From Myxococcales bacterium (lineage in GTDB: Bacteria; Myxococcota_A; Polyangia; Palsa-1104; JAEUJZ01), in contig JAEUKB010000041.1 of NCBI GenBank assembly GCA_016794365.1, positions 62,001 to 126,000 on the forward strand: a DNA stretch of 64,000 nt, written 5' to 3'. The notes under the pieces are model-generated. The model saw only the letters and a program-made list of their open reading frames with translations. It made no database searches and was not told the DNA's origin. Below, piece after piece: positions 1 to 7,142 of this stretch. Position 1 is the first letter of the stretch, and each line of letters begins with the position of its first letter. The position numbers were made by a program, and so were the translations under genes.

Positions 1-1
1 G

Positions 2-877
2 CCGGTGATCGAGCCGATGCTGCGCGACGCACTCGGTGTAATTGATGTTCGGTTCACCAAGCAGCCCGGCGACGGCATTCCGATGGCCAGCGCCGCAGCC
101 GAGCAAGGCGCAGAGCTGGTCGTGGCGATGGGTGGCGATGGAACCGCGTCGGAAGTGGCGTCGGGACTACTGACCGCGTTTGCCAAGAGCCCGAGCGGTG
201 AGCCCACCTGTGCCTTTGGTTATCTCCCCTGTGCGACGGGCGGAGATCTGCGACGAATCCTTGGAACTCCGAATGACATGAAGGATGCAGCGACGGCGAT
301 TGCGCGCGCGAAGGCTCGTCCGATCGACGCTGGCCGCATCGACTACACCAGCCACGACGGCAAACCCCAAAGCGGCTACTTCATCAACGTCGCCAGCTGC
401 GGCATCTCTGGACTCGTCGATCACCTCGTCAACGAAGGCAGCAAAGCGCTCGGCGGAAAAGCGACATTCTTTGTGGCATCGCTGCGGGCCACGCTGCGCT
501 ACAAAAACGCACGCGTTCGCATCCGCATCGACGACCAGCCTGCCTACGAGGAACGGATTTACACGCTCGCGGTCGCCAACGGAGCCTACTTCGGCGGTGG
601 CATGAACATCGCGCCCGATGCTCAAATCGACGACGGAACCTTCGATGTTGCGACGATCGGCGATCTGTCGTTTACCGAAGCGCTGCGACTCGGCAGCCTG
701 ATCTACAAAGGCGCTCAGTCGCGAATGTCGAAGGTTTCCACGCGCAGAGCCCGTCGGATTGTCATCGAGCCCGTCGAGCCCGACGAAAAAGTCCTGCTCG
801 ATGTCGATGGAGAGACGCCCGGACGCTTGCCAGCGACGTTCACGCTGCTGCCCGGTGCGCTCCTGTATCGAGGCTGA
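2..877 (+). CDS. Diacylglycerol/lipid kinase family protein, 5' end cut by window
   Basis: ATP-dependent lipid kinase of the DagK/YegS/BmrU type, expected to phosphorylate diacylglycerol or a related lipid at the inner membrane. The nucleotide-binding loop GGDGTASEV is visible about 40 residues in, followed by the usual GD-containing region, FINVASCGISG and a C-terminal DVDGE motif. The frame is open back to the window edge and the N-terminal beta strand with the Asn-Pro phosphate loop common in this family is missing, so the true start lies upstream. The first start codon in the window (GTG at 5) is unlikely to be real. It converges on the DUF3108 gene with a gap of about 30 bp. Substrate is inferred from the family only. 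Confidence 0.85.
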   Translation, partial: PVIEPMLRDALGVIDVRFTKQPGDGIPMASAAAEQGAELVVAMGGDGTASEVASGLLTAFAKSPSGEPTCAFGYLPCATGGDLRRILGTPNDMKDAATAIARAKARPIDAGRIDYTSHDGKPQSGYFINVASCGISGLVDHLVNEGSKALGGKATFFVASLRATLRYKNARVRIRIDDQPAYEERIYTLAVANGAYFGGGMNIAPDAQIDDGTFDVATIGDLSFTEALRLGSLIYKGAQSRMSKVSTRRARRIVIEPVEPDEKVLLDVDGETPGRLPATFTLLPGALLYRG

Positions 878-906
878 TTCGCACTTCCTGCCAGGACGAT
901 TCGTCG

Positions 907-1767
907 CTAATGACCGCGCGATTCGACGCCAATCGCCGGTGAGTTACGCGGTATCGCAAGCGGCTTGGTCCCCGGCTCGTGGCTCGTCAGCGAAAACTCG
1001 GCCAAGCCCAAGATCGTCTCCGCCGAGATCTTGAGCGGCAGCCGCGCTGCATCGTCGCTCAGCCACAGCTCACCAAGCCACGGTGACTTGCCAATCACCT
1101 CGCCGCGCTCGTTCTGCCGCTCGCCCCGCCCCAGCAGATGAATCGTGCGCCGTGTACCGTGGATCGTCTGAAGCGACTCGCGACCTGCCACCGTCAGTGA
1201 TCCTCGATAAATCGCCGTTCCGCCCGTCACTGCCAGCGTCAGCTTGTCACCGTCTTGCAGTCGCAGTCCGCGCATCAGCAGCAGCACCGACATCGGATCG
1301 AGCAGCGCTGCGGACAGCTCTCCCTTGGTATGCCACTCGCCGCTCGGCTTCTTCACCGTCATCTCGAAGCTGCGCCCGTCCACCACAAACGTCGCTTGCC
1401 GAGGATGCGCGCCGGTATCGATCTGTTCAATCCGTCGCGGCAAGAGCGTCATTCCATCGAGAACCAAGCTATATCGCTGTCGCCAGTCGGTCAGCGCCTT
1501 GGCCATCCCCAGCGCTTCGCTTTCTCCGACGACACGCACCACGGAACCCGACGGCGTTTGCAAAGGCGGAGACAGCGCCAGCCGCGCCCGACCCGCATCG
1601 ACAGAGCCCAAGATCTTCACCGCGAAGGTATACGCTTCCCCACTGCGCACCGGCTGCGCGTGCGCCGGTTCAGACAGCAGCAGGCTCGACGACACGCTCA
1701 GCAGCGGACCGCAGCGCCAGAGCGTCTGCAAGCACCCGCGTACCAGCCGAGCCATCCAATCAGCCAT
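907..1767 (-). CDS. DUF3108-like exported protein
   Basis: A 286-residue protein with an N-terminal signal peptide (hydrophobic stretch ending SEPAHA, predicted cleavage near residue 38). The mature part reads like the periplasmic DUF3108 family: repeated beta-strand patterns, a YRG-type turn, ERGEVIGKSPWLGELWLSDDAARLPL near the end (a hallmark of these proteins, where a Trp/Leu-Ser-Asp-Asp motif precedes the final strands). Function of the family is unknown, probably envelope-associated. It lies 45 bp downstream of the broken Ser/Thr kinase on the same strand and was probably cotranscribed with it before the insertion. ATG start at 1767 chosen because it is the only one that keeps a complete signal peptide. 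Confidence 0.65.
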   Translation of the reverse strand: MADWMARLVRGCLQTLWRCGPLLSVSSSLLLSEPAHAQPVRSGEAYTFAVKILGSVDAGRARLALSPPLQTPSGSVVRVVGESEALGMAKALTDWRQRYSLVLDGMTLLPRRIEQIDTGAHPRQATFVVDGRSFEMTVKKPSGEWHTKGELSAALLDPMSVLLLMRGLRLQDGDKLTLAVTGGTAIYRGSLTVAGRESLQTIHGTRRTIHLLGRGERQNERGEVIGKSPWLGELWLSDDAARLPLKISAETILGLAEFSLTSHEPGTKPLAIPRNSPAIGVESRGH

Positions 1768-1812
1768 CGATGATCAAGACCTAACAGCAACCGTCCGCGA
1801 CGGCTACGAAAT

Positions 1813-2737
1813 TCACCCGATCAGCGCATACAGAGACAGCAGCAGCACCGACATGATCAGCGCTCCGAGCAGCGTCAGATACAGCGTCCGCGACGGAATC
1901 ACCGCCTTGCTCTGGACTTCTCCGTCGAGCAGCGTCGGCTGTTGCATGGGCTGTGACAGCGACTGTGGCGAAGCGAGCAGCGTCGGAATGATCGACACCA
2001 GCTTGGTCTTCGCGCTGCGACGAATGTGCTCGGCGGATCGCTGCGCTTCGTCGGGACGCAGCGTCTCTGGATCGTCGGAAACCGCCGCCACTTTGATCTG
2101 GGTACGCTCGCTGTTGCCCAGGCCCTGCTCCGCCTGAACTTGCGTCGGAGCCGCCAGCGCCGCCACCATCTTGGTCTTGGCATCTGCCGACAGCGCGTCC
2201 GCCACCTGCGTCGGAGCATGCGGCGGCAGCAGCGCCGGACCGCGCACCAGATCTCCCACTTGGGTCTTCGCTTCGTGCGGACTCGTCGCGCCGATCGGCT
2301 GCACCGCCGCCGAGCCATCCGTCGCATAGACCAGCGTCGCCGACGGATCATCTTTGGCCGGTTCCGGCCTGCCACCCAGCTGCGCGAGCAGCCGCTTTTC
2401 CACCTCTGCCATCGACGGTCGCGCGCTCGGCTGCTTGAGCAGCATCTGATCGATCAGCGCGGCCATCGCTGCTGACACCTGCGGCGCTCGCTGCGCAAGT
2501 GGCTGCGGCGCTTCGTAGACATGCTGCGCCATCACCTCTGCCGCACCCGGCGAGCCAAACGGCGGTGCTCCCGCGACCATCTGATACAGAATCACCCCGA
2601 GCGCATAGACATCGGCACGATCATCGACGCCGCGTGCGCCGCGACACTGCTCGGGAGCCATATACGTCGGCGTTCCCATCAGCACACCCGTGCGCGTCGG
2701 CATCGCTCCCGGCTGTCCCATTCCCATCGCGAGCTTA
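1813..2737 (-). pseudogene. C-terminal half of an interrupted Ser/Thr protein kinase
   Basis: Residues that should follow a kinase DFG motif: KLAMGMGQ, activation segment with [17 protein letters not shown], the C-lobe [19 protein letters not shown], then a Pro/Gln/Thr-rich linker and one transmembrane helix near the C-terminus ([20 protein letters not shown]). The whole N-lobe and catalytic loop are absent here; they sit at 5082-5566 on the same strand. The reading frame stays open upstream across the junction to an ATG at 2883, but those 46 or so residues are basic, unrelated to a kinase and come from the insert. Joined to the other half the gene is 470 codons without a frameshift. On its own this piece cannot be a kinase. 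Confidence 0.85.
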
Positions 2738-2860
2738 GCGATACTTAGCCACTTTCCGTCTGAAGCAGGCTCTTTCTTTCCCCTTTTTCGACGCCGATCG
2801 CTGGGGAAGTTTCGTCCGTTCAGTCCACTGCCGTCGCAGAGATCGCTGGCTTGACATTCC

Positions 2861-2962
2861 CATAAAGTGAATGAACAATTCATTTTATAGGAATAAAGAA
2901 CGAATGATTCATTTTATAGGAGCCTACTTCTGTGAAAATGAATACATCGTTCACTTTATAGG
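2861..2962. promoter_or_regulatory. Three palindromic operators upstream of tetR
   Basis: An AT-rich block unlike its surroundings. Palindrome 1 (2861-2890) pairs CATAAAGTGAAT with ATTCATTTTATAG. Two further copies follow, with right half-sites ATTCATTTTATAGG at 2907-2920 and GTTCACTTTATAGG at 2949-2962; their left halves (ATAAAGAACGAAT, AAAATGAAT) are looser. Right half-sites are spaced 29 and 42 bp. The last one ends 9 bp before the tetR start and overlaps its ribosome binding region (AGGA). Such repeated palindromes directly in front of a TetR gene are the usual autorepression site. Binding is inferred. Confidence 0.75.
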
Positions 2963-2971
2963 ATTCGACAC

Positions 2972-3589
2972 ATGGCCCAGATCCTGAAGCAAGAGCTATA
3001 CGATCGCTTGATCCGCGCGGCAGAGAGTGTCTTTGCGGAGTCCGGTTATGAAGGCGCTACCGTCGCTGTTATCGCACAGAGAGCGGGTGTTTCCACCGGC
3101 AATGTCTATCGCTACTTTGACAGCAAAGACGCGCTGTTTCAGGCCGTGATCAGCGATGACTTTGCGGACACGTTCAAGCGACTGCTTCACCGCCGTGTGT
3201 CCGCTCTCTTCGATGCAGCGGACTTGACCAAGCTACCGCGCGATGCAGAAACCAAGGCCGAAGCGCTCCTTCAGCTCTGGATTACGCAGCGACTCAAGGT
3301 GGTGATCTTGCTGGATCGCGCGCAGGGCTCTCGCTTTGCAAGCTTTGGACAGGACTTCGTCGATGAACTGGTCAGGCTCACCAAGAGCAACCTGCGCAAA
3401 CAGACGGGACGGAAAGTGACGGAAATCGAAGAGCTGGTCCTGTCCACCATCTTTCAAAACACGCGACGCAGCATCGTCGCAATCTTAGAACGCTATGAAC
3501 AGGAGCCCCAGATTCGCAGCGCAATCGCTGCGTTCTGGAGCTATCAACTGGCCGGTCTCACCGGCTTTGCAAAGTGGGTAAGCACATGA
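2972..3589 (+). CDS. TetR/AcrR family transcriptional regulator
   Basis: A 205-residue repressor-type regulator. The N-terminal helix-turn-helix reads AESVFAESGYEGATVAVIAQRAGVS, followed by TGNVYRYFDSKDALF, the canonical TetR DNA-binding signature at residues 13-58. The C-terminal all-helical ligand/dimerisation part is not specific to a known ligand. ATG at 2972 follows AGGATT with normal spacing. The stop codon overlaps the start of the amidase gene (ATGA), so the two are translationally coupled, and the amidase substrate or product is a natural guess for the inducer. It lies entirely within the element that interrupts the kinase gene. Confidence 0.92.
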   Translation: MAQILKQELYDRLIRAAESVFAESGYEGATVAVIAQRAGVSTGNVYRYFDSKDALFQAVISDDFADTFKRLLHRRVSALFDAADLTKLPRDAETKAEALLQLWITQRLKVVILLDRAQGSRFASFGQDFVDELVRLTKSNLRKQTGRKVTEIEELVLSTIFQNTRRSIVAILERYEQEPQIRSAIAAFWSYQLAGLTGFAKWVST

Positions 3590-4983
3590 CGGATGCACTG
3601 TGGAAACTTGATGCGGTAGGACAAGCCGATCTGGTCTGCAAAGGAATCGTAAGTGCCAAGGAACTTCTCGACGCTGCGATCGCTCGCATTGCGCAGCTCG
3701 ATCCAGCGATTCACGCGATCGCGAGCACAGACTTTGAGAAGGCCCAGCAGCAGGCCGAGCGGACTCCGAACGGGGCTCTGTTCGGGGTTCCGTTCCTGAT
3801 CAAAGATCTGCTGCCATATCCGGGTCTGCCGTGCCAGATGGGCTCGCGGCTGTTTCGTGGTCACGTTCCTTCCGAGGACTCGGATTACACGCGCAAGCTC
3901 TCTGCATCGGGACTGAACACGATTGGAAAGAGCACCACATCAGAGCTGGGTCTGCTCGGCAGTACAGAGACATTGCTTCACGGAATCACCCACAATCCGT
4001 GGAACCTGGCACTATCGGCGACTGGCTCGTCGGGAGGCTCGGCAGCAGCCGTGGCCAGTGGCATGGTTCCGATCGCGCACGCCAACGACGGAGGCGGATC
4101 GATTCGCATCCCAGCTTCCGCGTGTGGACTGTTTGGACTAAAGCCAAGTCGCGGTCGCTTTGCCAAGACCGGCGTGGCGATGGCCTACGATCTGCTCAGT
4201 GAAGGATGCCTGAGCCGATCGGTACGAGACAGCGCGCTCTTTCTGTCCTTGACCGAGGCAGATGCGCCACAGCTTGGTCCCAAGCTCGGCTTTGTCCGGT
4301 CCCCCATCGATCGTCCGCTGCGCATCGGTTTTTATGATCAAACCCTGATGGGACACAGTCCGATTCCCGTCGTGGCGCAGGCGCTACAGCGCGTCGTCAG
4401 CCTATGTCAGTCGCTCGGTCATACGCTGATTCCGATGGAGCCACCACAGGTACACGGCGAGGCGCTGTCACGCGGATTTTTCGCGATCGCGGGCTTTGGG
4501 ATGACGCAGCTGGCCGCGATGATGACGCCGCTCCTCGGAAGGCCACCCGGTCCCGACGAGCTAGAGCCCTTCACGCTGGAGCTGGCCGCGTGGTTTTCCA
4601 GCCTGCCCGAATCGACGCTGCCGCAGGTGTTTGCTGACTTGGACGCAGCCGGACTTGTGATGCGCGCTTATCTCGATCGGGTTGATGTGGTGCTGTGTCC
4701 GACGATGCCGATCCTGCCGCCACCGCTGGGAACGCTGGATCCGACGCTGGATCGTCAGACGCTGATTCAGCGCACCGAGCTGCTCGCGGGCTACACGCCG
4801 ATTCACAGCATCTCGGGAGTGCCCGCCATGTCGGTCCCGCTAGAGCAGAGTCCCGACGGTGTTCCGATCGGAATGCACTTTGCCGCATCCATCGGTGAGG
4901 AAGCGCGGCTGCTCCAGCTTGCCTATCAGCTTGAGCAAGCGGCACCGTGGGCGCAGCGCTGGCCAACCCTGGCAAGCGCGTAG
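3586..4983 (+). CDS. Amidase signature family hydrolase
   Basis: A 465-residue serine amidase of the amidase-signature family, hydrolysing a carboxylic amide. The Ser-cisSer-Lys triad is visible: Lys73 ([10 protein letters not shown]), Ser148 in [14 protein letters not shown], and Ser172 in [12 protein letters not shown], with the typical 24-residue Ser-Ser spacing. Overall it resembles the 6-aminohexanoate-cyclic-dimer hydrolase branch, but substrate cannot be called. I chose ATG 3586, which overlaps the tetR stop as ATGA, over an in-frame ATG at 3574. It is the cargo gene of the insert; its likely control is TetR repression from the operators at 2861-2962. Confidence 0.92.
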   Translation: MTDALWKLDAVGQADLVCKGIVSAKELLDAAIARIAQLDPAIHAIASTDFEKAQQQAERTPNGALFGVPFLIKDLLPYPGLPCQMGSRLFRGHVPSEDSDYTRKLSASGLNTIGKSTTSELGLLGSTETLLHGITHNPWNLALSATGSSGGSAAAVASGMVPIAHANDGGGSIRIPASACGLFGLKPSRGRFAKTGVAMAYDLLSEGCLSRSVRDSALFLSLTEADAPQLGPKLGFVRSPIDRPLRIGFYDQTLMGHSPIPVVAQALQRVVSLCQSLGHTLIPMEPPQVHGEALSRGFFAIAGFGMTQLAAMMTPLLGRPPGPDELEPFTLELAAWFSSLPESTLPQVFADLDAAGLVMRAYLDRVDVVLCPTMPILPPPLGTLDPTLDRQTLIQRTELLAGYTPIHSISGVPAMSVPLEQSPDGVPIGMHFAASIGEEARLLQLAYQLEQAAPWAQRWPTLASA

Positions 4984-5081
4984 TTCCGTCGCACACGTCG
5001 TCACGGACACGCCTTCCCGCCCACTTCCCACTCGCGGTCTAGGCTGCGCAGTATCCGACGACAGCATCCGCCGCACGCGTT

Positions 5082-5566
5082 GCGATACCAAAGTCGAGGA
5101 TCTTGACCCGCTCGCCCCCAGCCGCCGTCTGATCCGGCACAAGCATCACGTTTTCGGGCTTGAGGTCTCGGTGGACGATTTTTTGTTCGTGCATCACCGA
5201 CAGCGCCGAGGCGGCTTGTTGACCGACCTGTGCCACCGTCTGCTCGGGCAGGCTGCCACCGGCTTGATAGAGCCGCTCGTGTAGGCTCATCCCGTCGAGA
5301 AATTCCATCGCCAGGTACGCCACACCACCGGGAGCCATTCCACATTCGTAGATGTGAACCACGCCCGGATGCACGACCAAGTTCGCCGCTTTGGCTTCGT
5401 TGAAGAAGCGATTCAGGACATCGCTGTTCTGCGCAAACGTCTGGTGCAGAACCTTCACCGCAGCGCGCTGTCCCGACGGCTCGTGGACCGCTTCATACAC
5501 CGATGCCATGCCTCCGGTGCCGAGTCGCCGTACCACGCGGTATTGACCGAACCGTCGCTGCTCCAT
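5082..5566 (-). pseudogene. N-terminal half of the interrupted Ser/Thr protein kinase
   Basis: Complete kinase N-lobe and catalytic loop: Gly-rich LGTGGMASVY (residues 16-25), Lys38 in AAVKVLH, HRDLKPEN (132-139), and DFGIA (158-162). Immediately after Ala162 homology stops; the frame runs through insert DNA for about 14 residues to a stop at 5039. The activation loop, APE motif and C-lobe are at 1813-2737. A truncated protein would lack the peptide-binding lobe and is not expected to be an active kinase. Start at 5566 (MEQRRFGQYRVV) chosen over 5602 because kinase homology begins there. The upstream ribbon-helix-helix gene is on the same strand. Confidence 0.87.
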
Positions 5567-5659
5567 GTCGAGAAGGGCCCGGCTGGCACGTCGAACATGC
5601 ACAGAGGGTCGCGAGATTACTGTAACCCGGGGACGCGCTTCTTCGCGGAAGAAAGTCGC

Positions 5660-5863
5660 TCAATCTCGCTTGGCACCAAAGAGCGACTCAAAGTCGAGCT
5701 GACGCTGTGGGCTCAGCACCTGCCGATGTCGTTCCAAGATGATGTCGATGCCTTGACGGATGTACTCGGCGACGGGAACTTTGGTGATGTCGTGAAGACG
5801 CTTCAGCTCGACGTTCTGTTCGTCGGTGATGTAGATCGTCGTCGAGACCTTCCTACGAGACAT
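5660..5863 (-). CDS. Ribbon-helix-helix (CopG/Arc-like) DNA-binding protein
   Basis: A 67-residue protein. The N-terminal strand KVSTTIYIT followed by EQNVELKRLHDITKVPVAEYIRQGIDIIL is the ribbon-helix-helix pattern, with the conserved tail common in myxobacterial members. These act as dimeric transcriptional regulators, either free-standing or as antitoxins; no toxin gene is adjacent, so a regulator is more likely. Start at 5863 (MSRRKV) chosen; 5875 and 5881 are also possible. An exact inverted repeat GGCAAA-A-TTTGCC lies about 30 bp upstream and is a candidate autoregulatory site. It precedes the split kinase on the same strand. Confidence 0.7.
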   Translation of the reverse strand: MSRRKVSTTIYITDEQNVELKRLHDITKVPVAEYIRQGIDIILERHRQVLSPQRQLDFESLFGAKRD

Positions 5864-5893
5864 ACGGCGAAGCATACACAACCGGATCAGACA

Positions 5894-5906
5894 GGCAAAA
5901 TTTGCC
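5894..5906. promoter_or_regulatory. Palindrome GGCAAAATTTGCC, candidate operator
   Basis: Perfect 6-bp inverted repeat around a single central base, located 30-43 bp upstream of the ribbon-helix-helix start. Size and place fit a small-dimer operator; the link to the neighbouring regulator is inference. Confidence 0.4.
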
Positions 5907-5953
5907 CATGGCGAAGTCTACTGACGCATCCAGCGCGATCGATGATGCGAATC

Positions 5954-5989
5954 GGCCTGGCTTTTTGGGCTGGCCTGGCTTTTTTGGGC
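5954..5989. repeat. Tandem 18-bp repeat, two copies
   Basis: GGCCTGGCTTTTTGGGCT is followed directly by a near-identical copy (one extra T in the T run) between the ribbon-helix-helix gene and the end of rpe. No coding role seen. Confidence 0.7.
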
Positions 5990-6013
5990 GCGACGCTCGC
6001 GGGCTATCGCTGA

Positions 6014-6709
6014 CTATCGCTGGGTACTGCGTCGGTGTAGTGCGTCGGTGCCGCGTGTGCGCAGCTCGGCAATCGTCTGTGCGTAGTCTCGAGTTGCGAA
6101 GATCCCGCTGCCCGAAACCAAGGTGTCGGCTCCGGCGGCGATGACCTCGGCGGCGTTGTCGAGCTTGATGCCACCATCGACCGAGATGCTGACGACATCC
6201 GCGAGCCCGCGCGCTTCGATGAGCTGTCGCAGCGCCGTGATCTTGGGCAGCGCACTCGGGATAAACGACTGACCGCCGAAGCCGGGATTGACGCTCATCA
6301 CCAGCACCATCGACAGATCTTGCAGCACATGGTCGAGCACTTGCAGCGGCGTCGCGGGATTTAACACCACCGCAGCCTGCTTTCCGGCGTGGCGAATCTG
6401 CTGGATGACGCGATGAAGGTGCGGACAGACCTCGGGATGAACGTGCAGGATGTCAGCGCCCGCTTGCGCGTAGGCATCGATCCAGCGATCCGGCTCCTCG
6501 ATCATCAGATGGACATCGAGCGGCAGCTTGGTGACCTTGCGGACAGCCTCGATCACCACCGGACCGAGCGTCAGGTTTGGCACAAAGTGCCCGTCCATTA
6601 CATCGATGTGAATGAGATCAGCGGACGCGCGCTCGACGGCAGAAACTTCTTCGGCGAGCCGACCGAAGTCAGCCGCCAAGATGGAGGGAGCGATCCGAAC
6701 GTGATGCAT
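6014..6709 (-). CDS. rpe: Ribulose-phosphate 3-epimerase
   Basis: Interconverts ribulose 5-phosphate and xylulose 5-phosphate in the pentose phosphate pathway and Calvin cycle; cytoplasmic TIM barrel of 231 residues, the family's normal length. Diagnostic motifs in order: IAPSILAADFGRL, HIDVMDGHFVPNLTLGP, DVHLMI, VVLNPATPL, MSVNPGFGGQSFIP and SVDGGI, with the metal-binding His and Asp residues in HIDVMDGH and HLMI. ATG at 6709 (MHHVRI) is chosen because homology starts there; the longer open frame upstream is not conserved-looking. The next gene on this strand upstream is the zinc-ribbon protein, 29 bp away, so they may be cotranscribed. Confidence 0.96.
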   Translation of the reverse strand: MHHVRIAPSILAADFGRLAEEVSAVERASADLIHIDVMDGHFVPNLTLGPVVIEAVRKVTKLPLDVHLMIEEPDRWIDAYAQAGADILHVHPEVCPHLHRVIQQIRHAGKQAAVVLNPATPLQVLDHVLQDLSMVLVMSVNPGFGGQSFIPSALPKITALRQLIEARGLADVVSISVDGGIKLDNAAEVIAAGADTLVSGSGIFATRDYAQTIAELRTRGTDALHRRSTQR

Positions 6710-6738
6710 GACGGGCCTGTAGCACAGCCCGCGTGGGC

Positions 6739-7062
6739 TCAGGTGACCTTCTTGGCCCGGAAGACGTTCACGATCGACGAAAAGATGTTGGTGTCTTCGT
6801 TGCCTGCGAGCATCTCGAACTCGCCCGCGTCGAACACCATCGCACCGCAGTTGAAGCACTTGTCGATGCTGACGCCTTTGAAGTTGATTTCCTGTAGGTC
6901 AAAGCCGCACTTGGGACACTTCATGTGATGAAGCTTTTTGGCCGCTTCCCGCTCGGCTTGCTCGATCTTTTTGGCGTTCTCGAGCGCCTCACGCTGCCGA
7001 CGAGCGGCTTCTTCACGGACAAAGTACTCTTCTTCTGCTCCAGAAGGCTTGCTGATGCTCAT
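6739..7062 (-). CDS. Zinc-ribbon (TFIIB-type) protein
   Basis: A 107-residue protein with a charged coiled-coil-like N-terminus (EEAARRQREALENAKKIEQAEREAAKKL) and a single C-terminal zinc ribbon: CPKCGFDLQEINFKGVSID then CFNCG, spacing CxxC-x17-CxxC, followed by GAMVFDAGEFEML, as in the zf-TFIIB family. Function of the bacterial family is unknown; a small nucleic-acid or protein-binding adaptor is possible. Start ATG 7062 is supported by a strong ribosome binding site (AGAGGAAA). It sits between the TPR protein and rpe on the same strand. Confidence 0.8.
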   Translation of the reverse strand: MSISKPSGAEEEYFVREEAARRQREALENAKKIEQAEREAAKKLHHMKCPKCGFDLQEINFKGVSIDKCFNCGAMVFDAGEFEMLAGNEDTNIFSSIVNVFRAKKVT

Positions 7063-7142
7063 GGGGTTTCCTCTCGATGCGGCAATGTCTATCACAAGCG
7101 AGGCCGTGGCGGCAGCATCTGCCACGCAAAAGTCCGTCGGAA

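Larger units (their letters stand above)
2738..5081. mobile_element. 2.3-kb insert (tetR-amidase cassette) flanked by 7-bp direct repeat
   Basis: The sequence GCGATAC occurs at 2738-2744 and again at 5082-5088, exactly where the two halves of one kinase gene break off. Deleting 2738-5081 (the insert plus one repeat copy) fuses codons to Asp-Phe-Gly-Ile-Ala-Lys-Leu-Ala in frame (485 + 925 bp = 470 codons). The insert carries three TetR operators, tetR and an amidase gene, and nothing resembling a transposase or integrase. I see no terminal inverted repeats: the left end begins TTAGCCACTT and the right end, read inward, AACGCGTGCG. The repeat could be a target-site duplication, a strand-exchange core, or microhomology. 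Confidence 0.75.

Noticed and set aside
2738..5081. Insertion sequence
   Set aside because: No transposase and no terminal inverted repeats; only the 7-bp direct repeat supports mobility.
2738..5088. Integron gene cassette
   Set aside because: No attC-like 59-base element and no GTTRRRY core at either boundary.
5660..5863. Toxin-antitoxin pair
   Set aside because: Only the RHH protein is present; the neighbour is a kinase fragment, not a toxin.
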